Shown: positions 23,247 to 34,903 of the stretch, piece after piece | How the letters are laid out: each line of letters starts with the position of its first letter | Numbering within the stretch: position 1 is the stretch's first letter | DNA from: Deroplatys truncata | Taxonomy: Eukaryota > Arthropoda > Insecta > Mantodea > Mantidae | Assembly: GCA_030765065.1 (NCBI GenBank) | Contig: CM060975.1 | Coordinates: 167,558,993-167,622,992, forward strand | Reading direction: 5' to 3' | DNA length: 64,000 bases | The notes under the pieces: model-generated | What the model was told of the DNA's origin: nothing | The model's input: the letters and a program-made list of their open reading frames with translations, nothing else | The model's database searches: none | Made by a program: the position numbers and the translations under genes

Positions 23247-23331
23247 AGATGCCGGTCTGAAAATGTTCAGAGCACAGCTTTCGAGCCTCAGCTGCATTTT
23301 GCTGCGTCTCCGCACAGATCATAACCATACC
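23247..23331 (-). pseudogene. Fragment of mariner-like transposase N-terminus
   Basis: About 28 residues, with ETQQNAAEARKLCSEHF, match the pattern of the DUF4817-type start seen in the other mariner-like copies of this window (compare NAQQAQDLYKDRYPNR at 43 kb). The sequence on either side is not recognisable as transposase. A minimal relic is likely, and a chance resemblance is possible. Confidence 0.4.
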
Positions 23332-23529
23332 TGAGTGTTCGCTACTGGCGAACGTCACCTTTTTGACTGAATTACCTGACTCGAACTGCATCCAATTGAC
23401 CACGCTTACCAGTACGAAACTACCACGTAAAAATCTGCAGAAAGCAAAACTGTCTCTGTGTTCTTTCGCTTTGTACCTGCACTGACCCTTTAAACAGCAG
23501 TGATGTGACAACTCCTTTTGCATCTATGT

Positions 23530-24890
23530 ATGCGAAAAACATAAAACTGAAAAGGACGGCTTGTTAGGGCCGCCTGTATAAAGTTCCTGCAGCCCAGGAG
23601 TCCTGAACAAGTAGTGCGCCTAAATCAACCACGTTAATAGTAATTTTTGTCAACCACACTATAATATACCGATTACATGTGACGTAACTGAATCGTTATG
23701 GCATCCATAGTACCTCAGCGACTCATTATGATCTTACTAAGTCTCCCCAATCGCTCAAACCATTTAACACCTTCGAAACAACAGACCCAACTTCAAACAT
23801 TGTACTGGGAGGCTTTCCCCAGATAAACAATGAGGTATGTGTATTTAAAATAGAATAAATTATGTTCGTTATAATTTTAATATTCTAATAAATTGAGTTC
23901 ATTTTTCTTTGCTGTAATGTGTGTCACTTTCACATTACCTGTAAAAAATAAATAAATAAATACGGCGTGGACAGTGCCTCCGTATATAATGGAACGCTCC
24001 TCATGACTGTGACGTTACTGGAGCGGTGCAACTGTAGCGGAATGAAGCATGCGTTATTGTATTATTTGGATTAATTTATGTATTTAAATGCAATTAAAGG
24101 GCTTAATGTTTTCATAATAACAAAAATACACAACTAATTAATTATTTTAACTGGCATTGACATCACTATGGTATGCATAATGCGAGTATAAGACGTGTGC
24201 TGTGGAATGAACGTAGTTACAGAATTCGAAAACAATAAGCTGAACAAGAAACCACTGGCATTTATTGCGTTTACTTATACGAAAAATTATGTACCTTTAC
24301 TTCGGAGGCTGTTTCTATTGGAGGTTCTAGAGATGAAATGTAATATCACGAACCCTAATCGTTTATATATTTGCAGAAATGGTTTAGGAATGTGTGTCAG
24401 TTTCTACTAATATAATTCGTGATACACTACAGTAACAGAGGCAATGAACTAGATTCAGAACTTCCTCAATTTTCATTAATGAGAAATGCTTTACTAAACT
24501 GCTTGTTGCATTTCAAAAATTCTCTTTAAAATTCCTGATTAATTAATGTCTCTAATACTTTATACACTATCACAAAGACTTCTACTAGAAAACCTTTGGC
24601 CATTTGAAGCCTCCTCTGCCAAATAGAGACAAGTTTTGTAAAACTGTTTCGTTCTCTATATTTGTTTTCTTGCTCTTGTCGTTTATATGAAGCTCAACGC
24701 AAAGACATGTGAGACAATCTTTACTTCACTTTATGTACAATACATCACGCAATTTAAATCAGACTCTTTTTTTTAAATGTTTCACTCTCGTACAACACAT
24801 CTGCATTACCTTAATTCTGTCCTTTGCAGGACTTTTATACACAAGTCACCAATGATTGAGGAATGTAGTTGTATTAAAATTAGTAGGTTT
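23530..24890. other. Intergenic sequence
   Basis: AT-rich, with no recognised gene, RNA or mobile-element boundary. Confidence 0.4.
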
Positions 24891-24893
24891 AAT

Positions 24894-25356
24894 TTATTTT
24901 CCGATTCTAGAACCTGTTTTACAGAGATGTGGAATTTTATCGCCACTTTTCATTTGCATGTATTGACTAAATCTACTGTCCAAATTGTTAGTTTGAAGCT
25001 TTCCTAATAGGACATATTTCGAATTTACTTGGGCAAGCATATACTCCCAAATAACAATTAGAGTTTCAGTGGCGTATTTCAGAAAGTCTGAGTTTCTGAT
25101 TTCAGGCGACCAAATTACGACTTTGAGCTGATGGTTCTGGTAATAAAGGTTTTCCCATTTACAAAGCCACGACAAAGTCTGCAATTCTACTGGGCACAAC
25201 ATTTTCCCTGTGAATGCTGCTAATCCACAACTGCTTCCTAATTTCGTCATTTGGGAAGTAGACGTGTGAGCTTTTTTCTTCTCTTCTGTAGCTTGATGCA
25301 CAACCGGGTGCATAACACATACTGGCATCTAAAAGAAGAGAGCGGAGAAATGCCAC
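24894..25356 (-). pseudogene. THAP/P-element-like transposase remnant, internally deleted
   Basis: The start at 25356 gives a THAP-like zinc-binding segment: CYAPGC (first two Cys), the HVYFP hallmark, EIRKQLWISSIHREN and VVPSR. The distal Cys/His pair is not seen. After a frame change the reading ends with ETLIVIWEYMLAQVNSKYVL and LGKLQTNNLDSRFSQYMQM (about 25067-24930), which resembles the C-terminal part of P-element/THAP9-type transposases (LQTDxLExRFGQYR). The long catalytic middle is missing. Only about 460 bp link N- and C-terminal parts, as in non-autonomous P-type deletion derivatives. Terminal repeats were not identified. An alternative is a THAP-domain host pseudogene. Confidence 0.6.
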
Positions 25357-26560
25357 TAATATCGAATTTTAAGGGTACAATAGCAACAATGGTTTGTTTA
25401 CTATAAAATTATAAATGTTTACTATATCAACTATATGTTGGTAATAATAAAATTCATTATTAACAATTGTTCTATCATCAAATAATATACTAACATTACA
25501 CTATGCATTGCATAAAACACTATTCGTGATAAGTCTTGTAGCATATAATTAATCACTAAAGGCATAATGAGAAAATATTCTTAATGATTATTCTGGTGTC
25601 GTAAATCAACTGATTTGCATCCAGTAGGAATATAATGATGCACTGCTAGTGTGAGGACATGCGAGTGCATCTGATAGCTGAATCAGGCCATCATATAGCG
25701 AAGAACACGAAGGAACTCAACAGTGCTGCCATCTATTGCACTACTCGCAAACACGTTCTCGAAGGTTTGAAATTATTGTGGTTTACAAAAAACAGTAAGT
25801 TGGTTACGGTACTCGCTGTCGTTCATGTGACAATTTTCACCAGCGTCATATCAGGATTAACCACGAGGTGGATACAATATTTTATGCAATCTTAGCATTA
25901 TAAATTATAGAAATTAAGTAATGAAATAATTCTGTATAAATAACTTACATAACTGAGGATAGATACCGTTACTTTTTTGTGTGTGAGCGTCACTTGTAGA
26001 GTGTGTAAGAATTAGGTCGCGTGTTTTAGGCTTCTTCCCTCATTCCTTTGTTTCCCTGAGTGTAAGTAATGTAAATTCGCCAAACTATTTTATCAATAAA
26101 TTAAAGGCATGTGTGGGACGTGAAATTTGTGTATTTTATTAAAAACCTCAAGCCTTCAGCTGAATTTATACTCCAAGACCCTGGTCCTCTTGCGTTTCTG
26201 AGTTACGCTTCCTCCATGTGCGTGTTGGGGTGATCAAAATTTAATACTTTGCTGGGTACCTTTTTGCCCTCACCCCAGCATATAACAATATATACTTAAA
26301 ACTGTTTTACATTTTGCAGACTTAGGATTATTTTTAACGACTGTGTGGCTTTGGAACAAAAAAAGATAAGGAACATACATATACTTGCCATTATGAGGTG
26401 CTGCAGAATAATTTTTACTTATTTAATGTTAATTATTTCTGAAATGCAACCAGACAGTATATTTTGTACTATATACTGTTGCGAGCCAAAGCAAAAGTAA
26501 GCATTGGTTTTATATGCTTTTGGCATAACTAAAACGCACAAGCGGATATAACTTACTTCT
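25357..26560. other. AT-rich sequence left of the gypsy inverted repeat
   Basis: The section 25980-26290 contains CAATAAATTAAAGGC near 26093 and a GC-richer tail. It resembles the polyadenylation end of an LTR or LINE, but no second copy was found in the window. Confidence 0.3.
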
Positions 26561-28270
26561 ATCTTAGTCTCCTTGGGCATTTCCAGTTGTACTTGTCAAG
26601 AAGAAAGTTGGGGCCAAGAGATTTTGTGTTGACTATAGGATGTCAAGTAGTGTAACAGTTACGTCTTCTTTTCCGTTACCCATAGTTGATGTCTTGCTCA
26701 GTTATCTTAATGAAGCCTCCTGGTTTTATTCTCTGGATTCATTGTCGGCTTATTTTCAGGTACCATTAGAGAAAAGTTCTGAGCAATTCATGAGTTTTGT
26801 CACTCATTGGGGGCAGTATCAATTCAAGAGACCTACTTTTGTATTATGTAACGCTCCACGCCTTTTCAGTTACGTTGCTGATAAATTACTAGTTCACTTA
26901 AACTTCACGAATCCCCTGAGATATCTTGATGACATTTTGGTTTTTGGCAAACAATTTCAGGAGCTGCTCGACAATCTGGAAGCTGTTTTTCAGATACGGG
27001 AATGACATAACTTTAAGCTCAAGCCTTAAATTTTTTTGAGATTAATAAAGATAAATTGTTAAGTGTTGAAATATCTAAAGACGACGTTTCTCCAGATATG
27101 GAGAAGGTTACGGTTATCCAAAAATTACCCACACCCAAGAATATTCGGGATGTCCCTGAGATGTTAGGTTTATTTAATTTGTAGAGGAAATTTGTTAAAG
27201 ATTATGTACGAATTGCTCATCCTTTAACCCAGTTCACTTGAAATCACCAAGGCTTTTCTTGGAGGTCCGAACAACAACAGGCTTTTCAACAGTTAAAAGA
27301 TGCTTTATATACACCAGTGTTAGCTCATTACATTCTCTGGGGCTTATACTGAACTCCATAGTGATGCCAGTGGTCTTGGGGTTGCTAGCATTCTCCTTCA
27401 ACGGCAGGATACCCATCTTCGACCCATAGCGTATGCGTCTCGGACAGTCTCCAAGTTTGAGGAAAACTAGTGTTCCAGAATTGGAATTATTGACCATTGT
27501 TTTTTGGGTTGACACATTTCAGATGTTTTTTTTCTATAGATACAAAGCTCATATTGTTTCGGACCACCATTCTTGTGTTATCTCAACAACCTTAAACTTT
27601 AACAGGAAGGCTAGCTCGCTGGAATCTTAAGTTGCAAGAGTTTGATTACACCATCTGTTATAAATCTGGAAAATATGCATAAATGTATGCTGATACTTAA
27701 TTCGTTTCCCTTTCTGGCAGCCTGAGGAGCATAGAGTCGAAGAACTCTATGACCTTATTACTTGTTTGTTGTCTCCCTTGAGGTTGCTGAGAAGCAGAAA
27801 GCTGATCCTTTTCTTCGACCTCTCATTGATACTTTACAGCCTGGTTCGACCACCACTCCAAAATTTCAGCGTCAGGTGTCTACCTATACACTTAAGTCAA
27901 ATGCCCTTTATAGGAAGAATTCTGAGTCAACAAGGCCTCTTCACTTGTTAGTTATTCCTGAGTCTCTAAAGCAAGAGATTTTGTCTTCATGTCATGACGA
28001 TCCTCTGTTCGGCCACATGGGTTCCTTCAAGACCTTCTCTAAAGATTAATTCTCACTACTACTGTGTAGGCATTAAGAAGGATATTCAACGCCATGCCCG
28101 TACTGGTTATAACTCTCAATCTCAAAAGGCTCAAGAATAAACCTCCAGCTGGCCTTCTACAACTCATTCTTGTGACCACCTTAGGTGAACGGTGGGGTAT
28201 TGATCTCTTAGGTCCCTTACCACGGTCAAATTCCGGCAATTGCCACGTCATCGTCTGCACAGAATATGCT
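26561..28270 (+). mobile_element. Gypsy element G-A, inverted partial copy (left arm)
   Basis: A 1.71-kb piece of gypsy pol in plus orientation, nearly identical to the complement of 30991-32694. It starts inside the RT, carries the YLDDILVFGK catalytic box near 26920-26950, passes through RNase H (27250-27660) and the integrase zinc region (27762-28110), and stops abruptly inside the integrase after RWGIDLLGPLP (about 28195-28225). Gag, protease and the integrase end are absent. It shares stop codons with the other arm: TAG near 27183 and TGA near 27239. Confidence 0.9.
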
Positions 28271-30229
28271 AGTCACGCCAGCCAAAGCTGGAGGTGTCAT
28301 CCAGACGAAACTTCCAGCAGAGCCTACCCTCTGACCAGCGCCAAAGCAGAAGGCTCGTTCAGCAAAAGTAAATAATAAGTCACCCCAACAATACGGTTAA
28401 CAACGGGGCGCAATAATGTGTCTGGTATGGCAATACCTACTAATACGCCACATCTCCCCTACTTACAAAGGTGTGGCGTCCCCGCGGAGAAGGAAAAAAC
28501 AAAACAGAGTAAAACATGGAAATACAAATTACTTGAACATAAATGAGTTCTGAAAACCCTAATGAATCCCCACATGAACATTAATACTGGTTCGATGGAT
28601 AATGTAGTCCCACAGGAACCGTCGCAAATTCTCTTCTGCACAGACACAGCTTATGATACCAAAGGTTACTGGCGAATGGCGCAGAAACACTGCGTTGTCC
28701 GGTGAATTTCACCCACAACTAAACTACAACCGCCGACGAAAGAGTAGAAGAAAGTATATCACGGATGGTAAGTGTTTGGGAGCATACCGGATGGTTTAGC
28801 GCACACATAGTCCGTAATAGTCACTACGGCAAAACAGAGCAAGGTTGTTGGATATTTGAAGAGCTGTTCTGTGATAGACGGGTCCTGTCGACACAGACGA
28901 AGACAAAAGGAGGTACACCCTCATAACATGCCGTGGTGAAAAGCCCATAGATGGTGATATGCTGCTGGTTCACCTGTGCGGATGCGGCCGGGTGAGATGG
29001 AGCTATCCTCTTCTGTGGAAGGGAACGTTACATAGGGGCTACCGGCAGACTGCAACAAGATTCGGGGAAGCATCAGGTTTCACAATAGACAAAGAGAAAT
29101 AGATACAAAATACAAATGTTACAAAAAAAAAAACAAAAGCAGGGTACTGACAAAATTATAAATCTAGAGCAAGTTCTTGCAAAAAAAGTATATATATATG
29201 TGTGTGTATGCGTGTGTGTTGAGTGCTCAATTATTTGATTTAGCTAAAAATACTGATTAGTATATTTAAACTAGAGCCAACCAGGCCAATTAAATGACAA
29301 AAAGTTTGATTAGTTTAACATGACACAATGAAAATTAAGCCTCTTATACTTCACAATGGAAGCTATACATAGTAATGACATTATCTTGTAACAATTAAGA
29401 CAAGTAAGGGCCAAAACACATTTATAAATTTGTACTAAGAATGTAAATGTGCCCTTCAAAAAAATAGTTGTCAGTTTACCAACAAACTACAACATAGCTA
29501 CATACACACATACTAACTAGAAAACCAAGTATAGGTAGAGGGTACATCACCAAGATATACTTAGGACCCACTCCCAAGCAATGCCCTACGAGCGGTTAGC
29601 AAGCGAATAGCTCGAACTGTTTTATAGCCCCTTGTTTCATGGTTGGAGTGTGGACCAAGATGCAGCCAAAATATTTGACAAATACTTTCATAGAAACATA
29701 CAAAAGGATAATGAAAACAGTTGGAACTGAACAAAATAAAAACAATTAGTGTAAGTAATCATTGTGACACATAACAGGTTACAAGAATTCTGGAGACACG
29801 TACTCACCCAAACAAGAAATTGTAGAGAATAGACGTCTATACTACTATCGGAGAGAAGGATGACGCTACGACCATTCTCATCATTTCGATGCTACTGCAA
29901 GGGAAGGGTGACATATCCAACACAGCGAACCCGACTGCATAATTACTGTAACTAAGCTCAAATATTGCATTAATATCAATCCTACATTACTGTGTACATA
30001 CAGCAAACACAGTAAGTACATCATCTTACTAAATGTTCATAGGTACATTAGCAAGAGAAATCACCTTTTGATCTCACAACACTCATTTCCCTCACAAAGC
30101 TACAAAGAGTCACATTAAAGTAACCTGATAAATACATGTTACATTTATCACCTAAAACAAAATGTAGTGTACAACAAAGTACATGGAGGAATAAGCAAAA
30201 AAATCCTTGTTATCTGTAAGAGAAAGCAA
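28271..30229. other. Spacer: possible gypsy 3' region and LTR start, otherwise unclassified
   Basis: Read on the minus strand, TAGGGGAGATGTGGCG near 28465-28450 looks like a polypurine tract followed by a TG-starting LTR, which would be the 3' LTR of G-A truncated at 28271 by the left arm. I could not find a matching 5' LTR near 35-37 kb, so this is tentative. The section 28480-30200 holds no recognisable protein. A short TA/TG microsatellite lies at 29189-29220. Confidence 0.3.
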
Positions 30230-31497
30230 TTAACTATATAGACCTACAGGATCGTAGTAAGGGAAGACGGGGGAGCCATGTATTGGCTGGGTTTTGGTCC
30301 TGGGAGCGTTCGGGCGACGGAGTGCGTAGGTGAGAGGTGTCATTTGCTTAACAATTTCAAAGGGGCCAAGGTATCGATGGAGAAGTTTGGCACATTTTCC
30401 TCTTTTCCTAAAGGGAGTAAAGCCTTTGACAATTTGACCCACTTAAAATTTCACATCACTATGGTTCGTATCATATCCCTGCTTTTGCTTCAGTTGAGAT
30501 TGGTTTCTATTGGCGATGACGGCTTTCCTGGACTTCTGTATATCCTGTAGAGTATTACGAACAAATAAATTATTTGAAGATGACTGGAGTTATACCTGGT
30601 GAGATAAAGTAGGTTCTCCGCCATAAATTAACAAAAAGGGAGAGATCTTAGTGGTTTCCTGGACAGAAGAGTTATACGAGAAAATAACATAGGGCAAATT
30701 GTGTTCCAGTTTCGCTGGTTTGAGTCAACAAAATGGCTCAATATATTATCCAGCTTCTGATTAAAGCGCTCAGTGAAGCCTTTGGTAGCTGGATGATCTG
30801 AACTTGTTAAGTGTGGCGAAACTGATAAGGATTTAAGCAGTTCCTGCGTCACCTCACTAATGAATACAGATCCACTGTCAGAAAGTAATATTGCTGGAGC
30901 ACCAAAGCGATAAATAATGCAATGTAGAATAAACTTTCTACAGAGGAATAGTAGCAACAGGTAAGGCACCTGCTTCCACCCAGCTAGAAGCATATTCTGT
31001 GCAGACGATGACGTGGCAATTGCCGGAATTTGACCGTGGTAAGGGACCTAAGAGATCAATACCCCACCGTTCACCTAAGGTGGTCACAAGAATGAGTTGT
31101 AGAAGGCCAGCTGGAGGTTTATTCTTGAGCCTTTTGAGATTGAGAGTTATAACCAGTACGGGCATGGCGTTGAATATCCTTCTTAATGCCTACACAGTAG
31201 TAGTGAGAATTAATCTTTAGAGAAGGTCTTGAAGGAACCCATGTGGCCGAACAGAGGATCGTCATGACATGAAGACAAAATCTCTTGCTTTAGAGACTCA
31301 GGAATAACTAACAAGTGAAGAGGCCTTGTTGACTCAGAATTCTTCCTATAAAGGGCATTTGACTTAAGTGTATAGGTAGACACCTGACGCTGAAATTTTG
31401 GAGTGGTGGTCGAACCAGGCTGTAAAGTATCAATGAGAGGTCGAAGAAAAGGATCAGCTTTCTGCTTCTCAGCAACCTCAAGGGAGACAACAAACAA
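30230..31497 (-). pseudogene. G-A integrase
   Basis: N-terminal zinc region at 31497-31140: SLKQEILSSCHDDPLFGHMG and then GIKKDIQRHARTGYNSQ, where the expected C-x2-C pair reads G and S in both arms. Catalytic core: RWGIDLLGPLP with the first Asp near 31055, LLSDSGSVF with the second Asp near 30875, and TKGFTERFNQKL with the Glu near 30770. A C-terminal segment at 30442-30230 has HRYLGPFEIVKQMTPLTYAL, the SH3-like tail. A frameshift near 31140 and others disrupt it. Confidence 0.8.
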
Positions 31498-31624
31498 GTA
31501 ATAAGGTCATCGAGTTCTTCGACTCTATGTTCCTCAGGCTGCCAGAAAGGGAAACGAATTAAGTATCAGCATACATTTATGCAATTTTCCAGATTTATAA
31601 CAGATGGTGTAATCAAACTCTTGC

Positions 31625-33256
31625 AACTTAAGATTCCAGCGAGCTAGCCTTCCTGTTAAAGTTTAAGGTTGTTGAGATAACACAAGAATGGTGGTCCAAA
31701 ACAATATGAGCTTTGTATCTATAGAAAAAAAAACTGAAATGTGTCAACCCAAAACAATGGTCAATAATTCCAATTCTGGAACACTAGTTTTCCTCAAACT
31801 TGGAGACTGTCCGAGACGCATACGCTATGGGTCGAAGATGGGTATCCTGCCGTTGAAGGAGAATGCTAGCAACCCCAAGACCACTGGCATCACTATGGAG
31901 TTCAGTATAAGCCCCAGAGAATGTAATGAGCTAACACTGGTGTATATAAAGCATCTTTTAACTGTTGAAAAGCCTGTTGTTGTTCGGACCTCCAAGAAAA
32001 GCCTTGGTGATTTCAAGTGAACTGGGTTAAAGGATGAGCAATTCGTACATAATCTTTAACAAATTTCCTCTACAAATTAAATAAACCTAACATCTTAGGG
32101 ACATCCCGAATATTCTTGGGTGTGGGTAATTTTTGGATAACCGTAACCTTCTCCATATCTGGAGAAACGTCGTCTTTATATATTTCAACACTTAACAATT
32201 TAACTTCATTAATCTCAAAAAAAATTTAAGGCTTGAGCTTAAAGTTATGTCACTCCCGTATCTGAAAAACAGCTTCCAGATTGTCGAGCAGCTCCTGAAA
32301 TTATTTGCCAAAAACCAAAATGTCATCAAGATATCTCAGGGGATTCGTGAAGTTTAAGTGAACTAGTAATTTATCAGCAACGTAACTGAAAAGGCGTGGA
32401 GCGTTGCATAATACAAAAATAGGTCTCTTGAATTGATACTGCCCCCAATGAGTGACAAAACTCATGAATTGCTCAGAACTTTTCTCTAATGGTACCTGAA
32501 AATAAGCCGACAATGAATCCAGAGAATAAAACCAGGAGGCTTCATTAAGATAACTGAGCAAGACATCAACTATGGGTAACGGAAAAGAAGACGTAACTGT
32601 TACACTACTTGACTTCCTATAGTCAACACAAAATCTCTTGGCCCCAACTTTCTTCTTGACAAGTACAACTGGAAATGCCCAAGGAGACTAAGATTCAGTA
32701 ATAATGCCAGCATCCTGCATTTCTGAAACCTGTTGAGCAATATTGTCTTTCTGTTTAGGAAGATACCTATAGAGTCGCTGGTTGATAGAAGTGGGATCAG
32801 GGACGCACTTCTATCGGTTATCCCTAACTCTTGCAATGAGATAGCAAATACATAAGAATGCTTAAGTAAAAGTTGATTAAGTCGGTCAGATTGGCTACTG
32901 GAAAGTTTACTAATGACATTAAAGTTGAAATTAGGAGCTGTAAATGTAAAAACATTCCTGGGAGAGATAGAATTACTCTGTATAAATGTAACACCTTGCA
33001 CAGTAGCGAGAACAATATTAGTAAATAATGTTTGAGGTTGGGTGGAAGTATTATGCACAGGCAAAAAAAGTTCATCTTTGGATTCACAAAAAATAGATGG
33101 GGTAGCAATGTGCTTTTTGTGCATAATGCTTTGTGAAGACTCTGACATAACAGCATGAGAGGGAGACTCTGAAAACTGTATCGAGACATTAGAAACTGTA
33201 AAAAGGAAGTATTCCGACATCAATTTTAACAAAAGCCTTAGCTGTGGATTTTTCAC
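31625..33256 (-). pseudogene. G-A reverse transcriptase and RNase H
   Basis: 33256-32600 spans the region between protease and RT, with SSQSDRLNQLLLKHSYVFA before the RT. RT motifs are WFYSLDSLSAYFQVPL (first Asp region), FVLCNAPRLFSYVADKLL and NPLRYLDDILVFGK (YLDD box, about 32330-32305). RNase H begins with SGAYTELHSDASGLGVASIL near 31900-31860, carrying the conserved Asp. Stops inside the connection region, TAG and TGA, are also present in the left arm. Confidence 0.8.
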
Positions 33257-33278
33257 AGGGTTCGTCCAATAATGGGAA

Positions 33279-33660
33279 TTAAAGCTCTGTCAGACAAAGC
33301 AAAAGATACTTCTCTAAAATATCAACCTTATAAATAGCATCACCTACTGCAATAGCATCTGTGTTATGTGTATAATCAATGACAGATTTATGTTCACTTA
33401 AAATGGTATTACCCAGAATGAAATCATGTGCTAAATCTTTTATTACTAGAACATCCTCCTGGAAAGGAAAACCATTAATATGGAACGGTAGAACAGTGTG
33501 GTAAAGGAGCATCTAACAACTTTTTTCCAGCTGTGTGCAGTAGCATATCAACAGCCCCCAGTTCGGCAACGTCATGAAATGGCGGGCATGGATGATGTTA
33601 ACAGCACTGTCTGGATCAAAAGAATGTTAATTTCTTCTCCATCGATGGGTCCAGGGACCT
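33279..33660 (-). pseudogene. G-A protease region
   Basis: The part 33512-33279 contains LAHDFILGNTILSEHKSVID, matching the retropepsin distal motif (ILG.D.L). The catalytic triad should lie near 33630, where the best frame reads FDPDSAVNIIHA in place of a D-T/S-G motif. The active site therefore appears mutated or frameshifted. Confidence 0.55.
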
Positions 33661-33789
33661 GCAGAATGTGGCACAGAGGAAGAGAAGGACTGGCAATAGT
33701 AGGATGCTGCCCATCACTGCGAGTTGACACACCTGGATGGCTTTGAGGCGTAGCGGTGATCGTTTATTTTGACTGAGATACCTGTTGCC

Positions 33790-34903
33790 AACAAAACCTC
33801 CTTGTACGCCCTGGTTTGTCACATCTGAAACAAATTAGAGGTTGGCGCCGATCTTGAGATGGTGAACGTGGTTGCCATTGTCCTCTCTGTATGGAAGATG
33901 ATGGTCTGTTCCTCTCAGAATTACATATGTGTTCAGTGAATATAACTGAATGGCCAACCGGTTCGCTTTAGCAGCTAACTCGGCGACATCACTTTGGGAA
34001 GGGTTGGAAGAGCAAGCAAAGGTGAATGTCCTGAAAGAAATGGTTTAAGAGTTCCAGCTGGTAAATTCATAGGCAGAGGAACCGAAACACGAACAGAACA
34101 CTGCTACTGTGCAGGGGCCAAGTGCTCACTTTGGACCATATAGAATTGTGCTTTGTTCACCCGCTTAAGAGCCTGTAAAACATCGACAGTAGCAGGATTC
34201 AATGGCAGTATAATATTCACATACTTAGGTTTCAGACCTTTTAATAAATTTCTTATTTTCTCAGTTTGAGTCAAACTTGTATTAACCTGATCAGATAAAG
34301 ACAGAACATCATAGTGCAAAACAGGTTCAGAATCTATCTGAGTTCATTGTCGGAGTTCGATTTCTAATAATTTCTCTTGGAGAGCCACCTGAAAAACTGT
34401 AATAAAAGAAAATTTTAAAAGAACCCAGTCATGAGAGGGATGTCTGTGACAAAATGTCTGAAACCATTGTATAGCAGTATCTTTAAAGTAGTAGGGCAAT
34501 TACTTCACTTTTGCAAATGTGACCAGTTATTAGCAAAGGCTACCCTTTAAAAAGTATTCAAAAAATTAAAAGGCTTGTCTACTGTAACATTAAAGAAAGT
34601 CGGTTCGACAGAGGGAGAGCAGCAGATGATTGTACGACGGACACAGTAGGTACTCTGGACAACTGTCTGTACAAGTGTAATTAAATCATTATTGCTGGCC
34701 ACCAAGGTCGATAACCCAGCACTAGTGCAAGACGTAGGAGGAGGATCATCCATATGCATGTTTGAAGATTGTCTGTTACTTCTCTTTGGCATAGAGAAAT
34801 TATATAGCACAGTATTAACACAGAAATGTAGGCAAAAAAGATTAATTAGACATTGGCATGCAATTAAACAGTGGCTGTAATAAAAACATGAGTGAGCATA
34901 CAC
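33790..34903 (-). pseudogene. G-A gag
   Basis: 34903-34547 is an N-terminal segment rich in Ser/Cys. 34319-34104 contains EKIRNLLKGLKPKYVNIILP, typical of a gypsy gag capsid C-terminal part. Near 33845-33800 the residues CFRCDKPGRTRRFC form a zinc knuckle with spacing C-x2-C-x4-R-x4-C, with Arg replacing the usual His. Frames are broken between these pieces. Confidence 0.6.

Larger units (their letters stand above)
26561..32694. repeat. Large inverted repeat: two 1.7-kb arms, 2.7-kb spacer
   Basis: Arms 26561-28270 and 30991-32694 match as reverse complements, with only a handful of substitutions and short indels seen by eye. The outer ends share ATCTTAGTCTCCTTGGGC and the inner ends share GTCTGCACAGAATATGCT. 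Beyond these points the sequences differ abruptly on both sides. The spacer is 28271-30990. Confidence 0.9.
30230..34903 (-). mobile_element. Ty3/gypsy retrotransposon G-A, longer copy
   Basis: A minus-strand element with the order gag (34.9-33.8 kb), protease (33.66-33.28 kb), RT and RNase H (33.26-31.6 kb) and integrase (31.5-30.23 kb). The domain order protease-RT-RNase H-integrase is that of Ty3/gypsy. All frames are interrupted. LTRs were not securely located. Its central 1.7 kb is duplicated in reverse at 26561-28270. Confidence 0.85.

Noticed and set aside
25980-26290. Solo LTR with AATAAA near 26.1 kb
   Set aside because: No TG...CA boundaries with flanking duplication could be fixed and no second copy is in the window.
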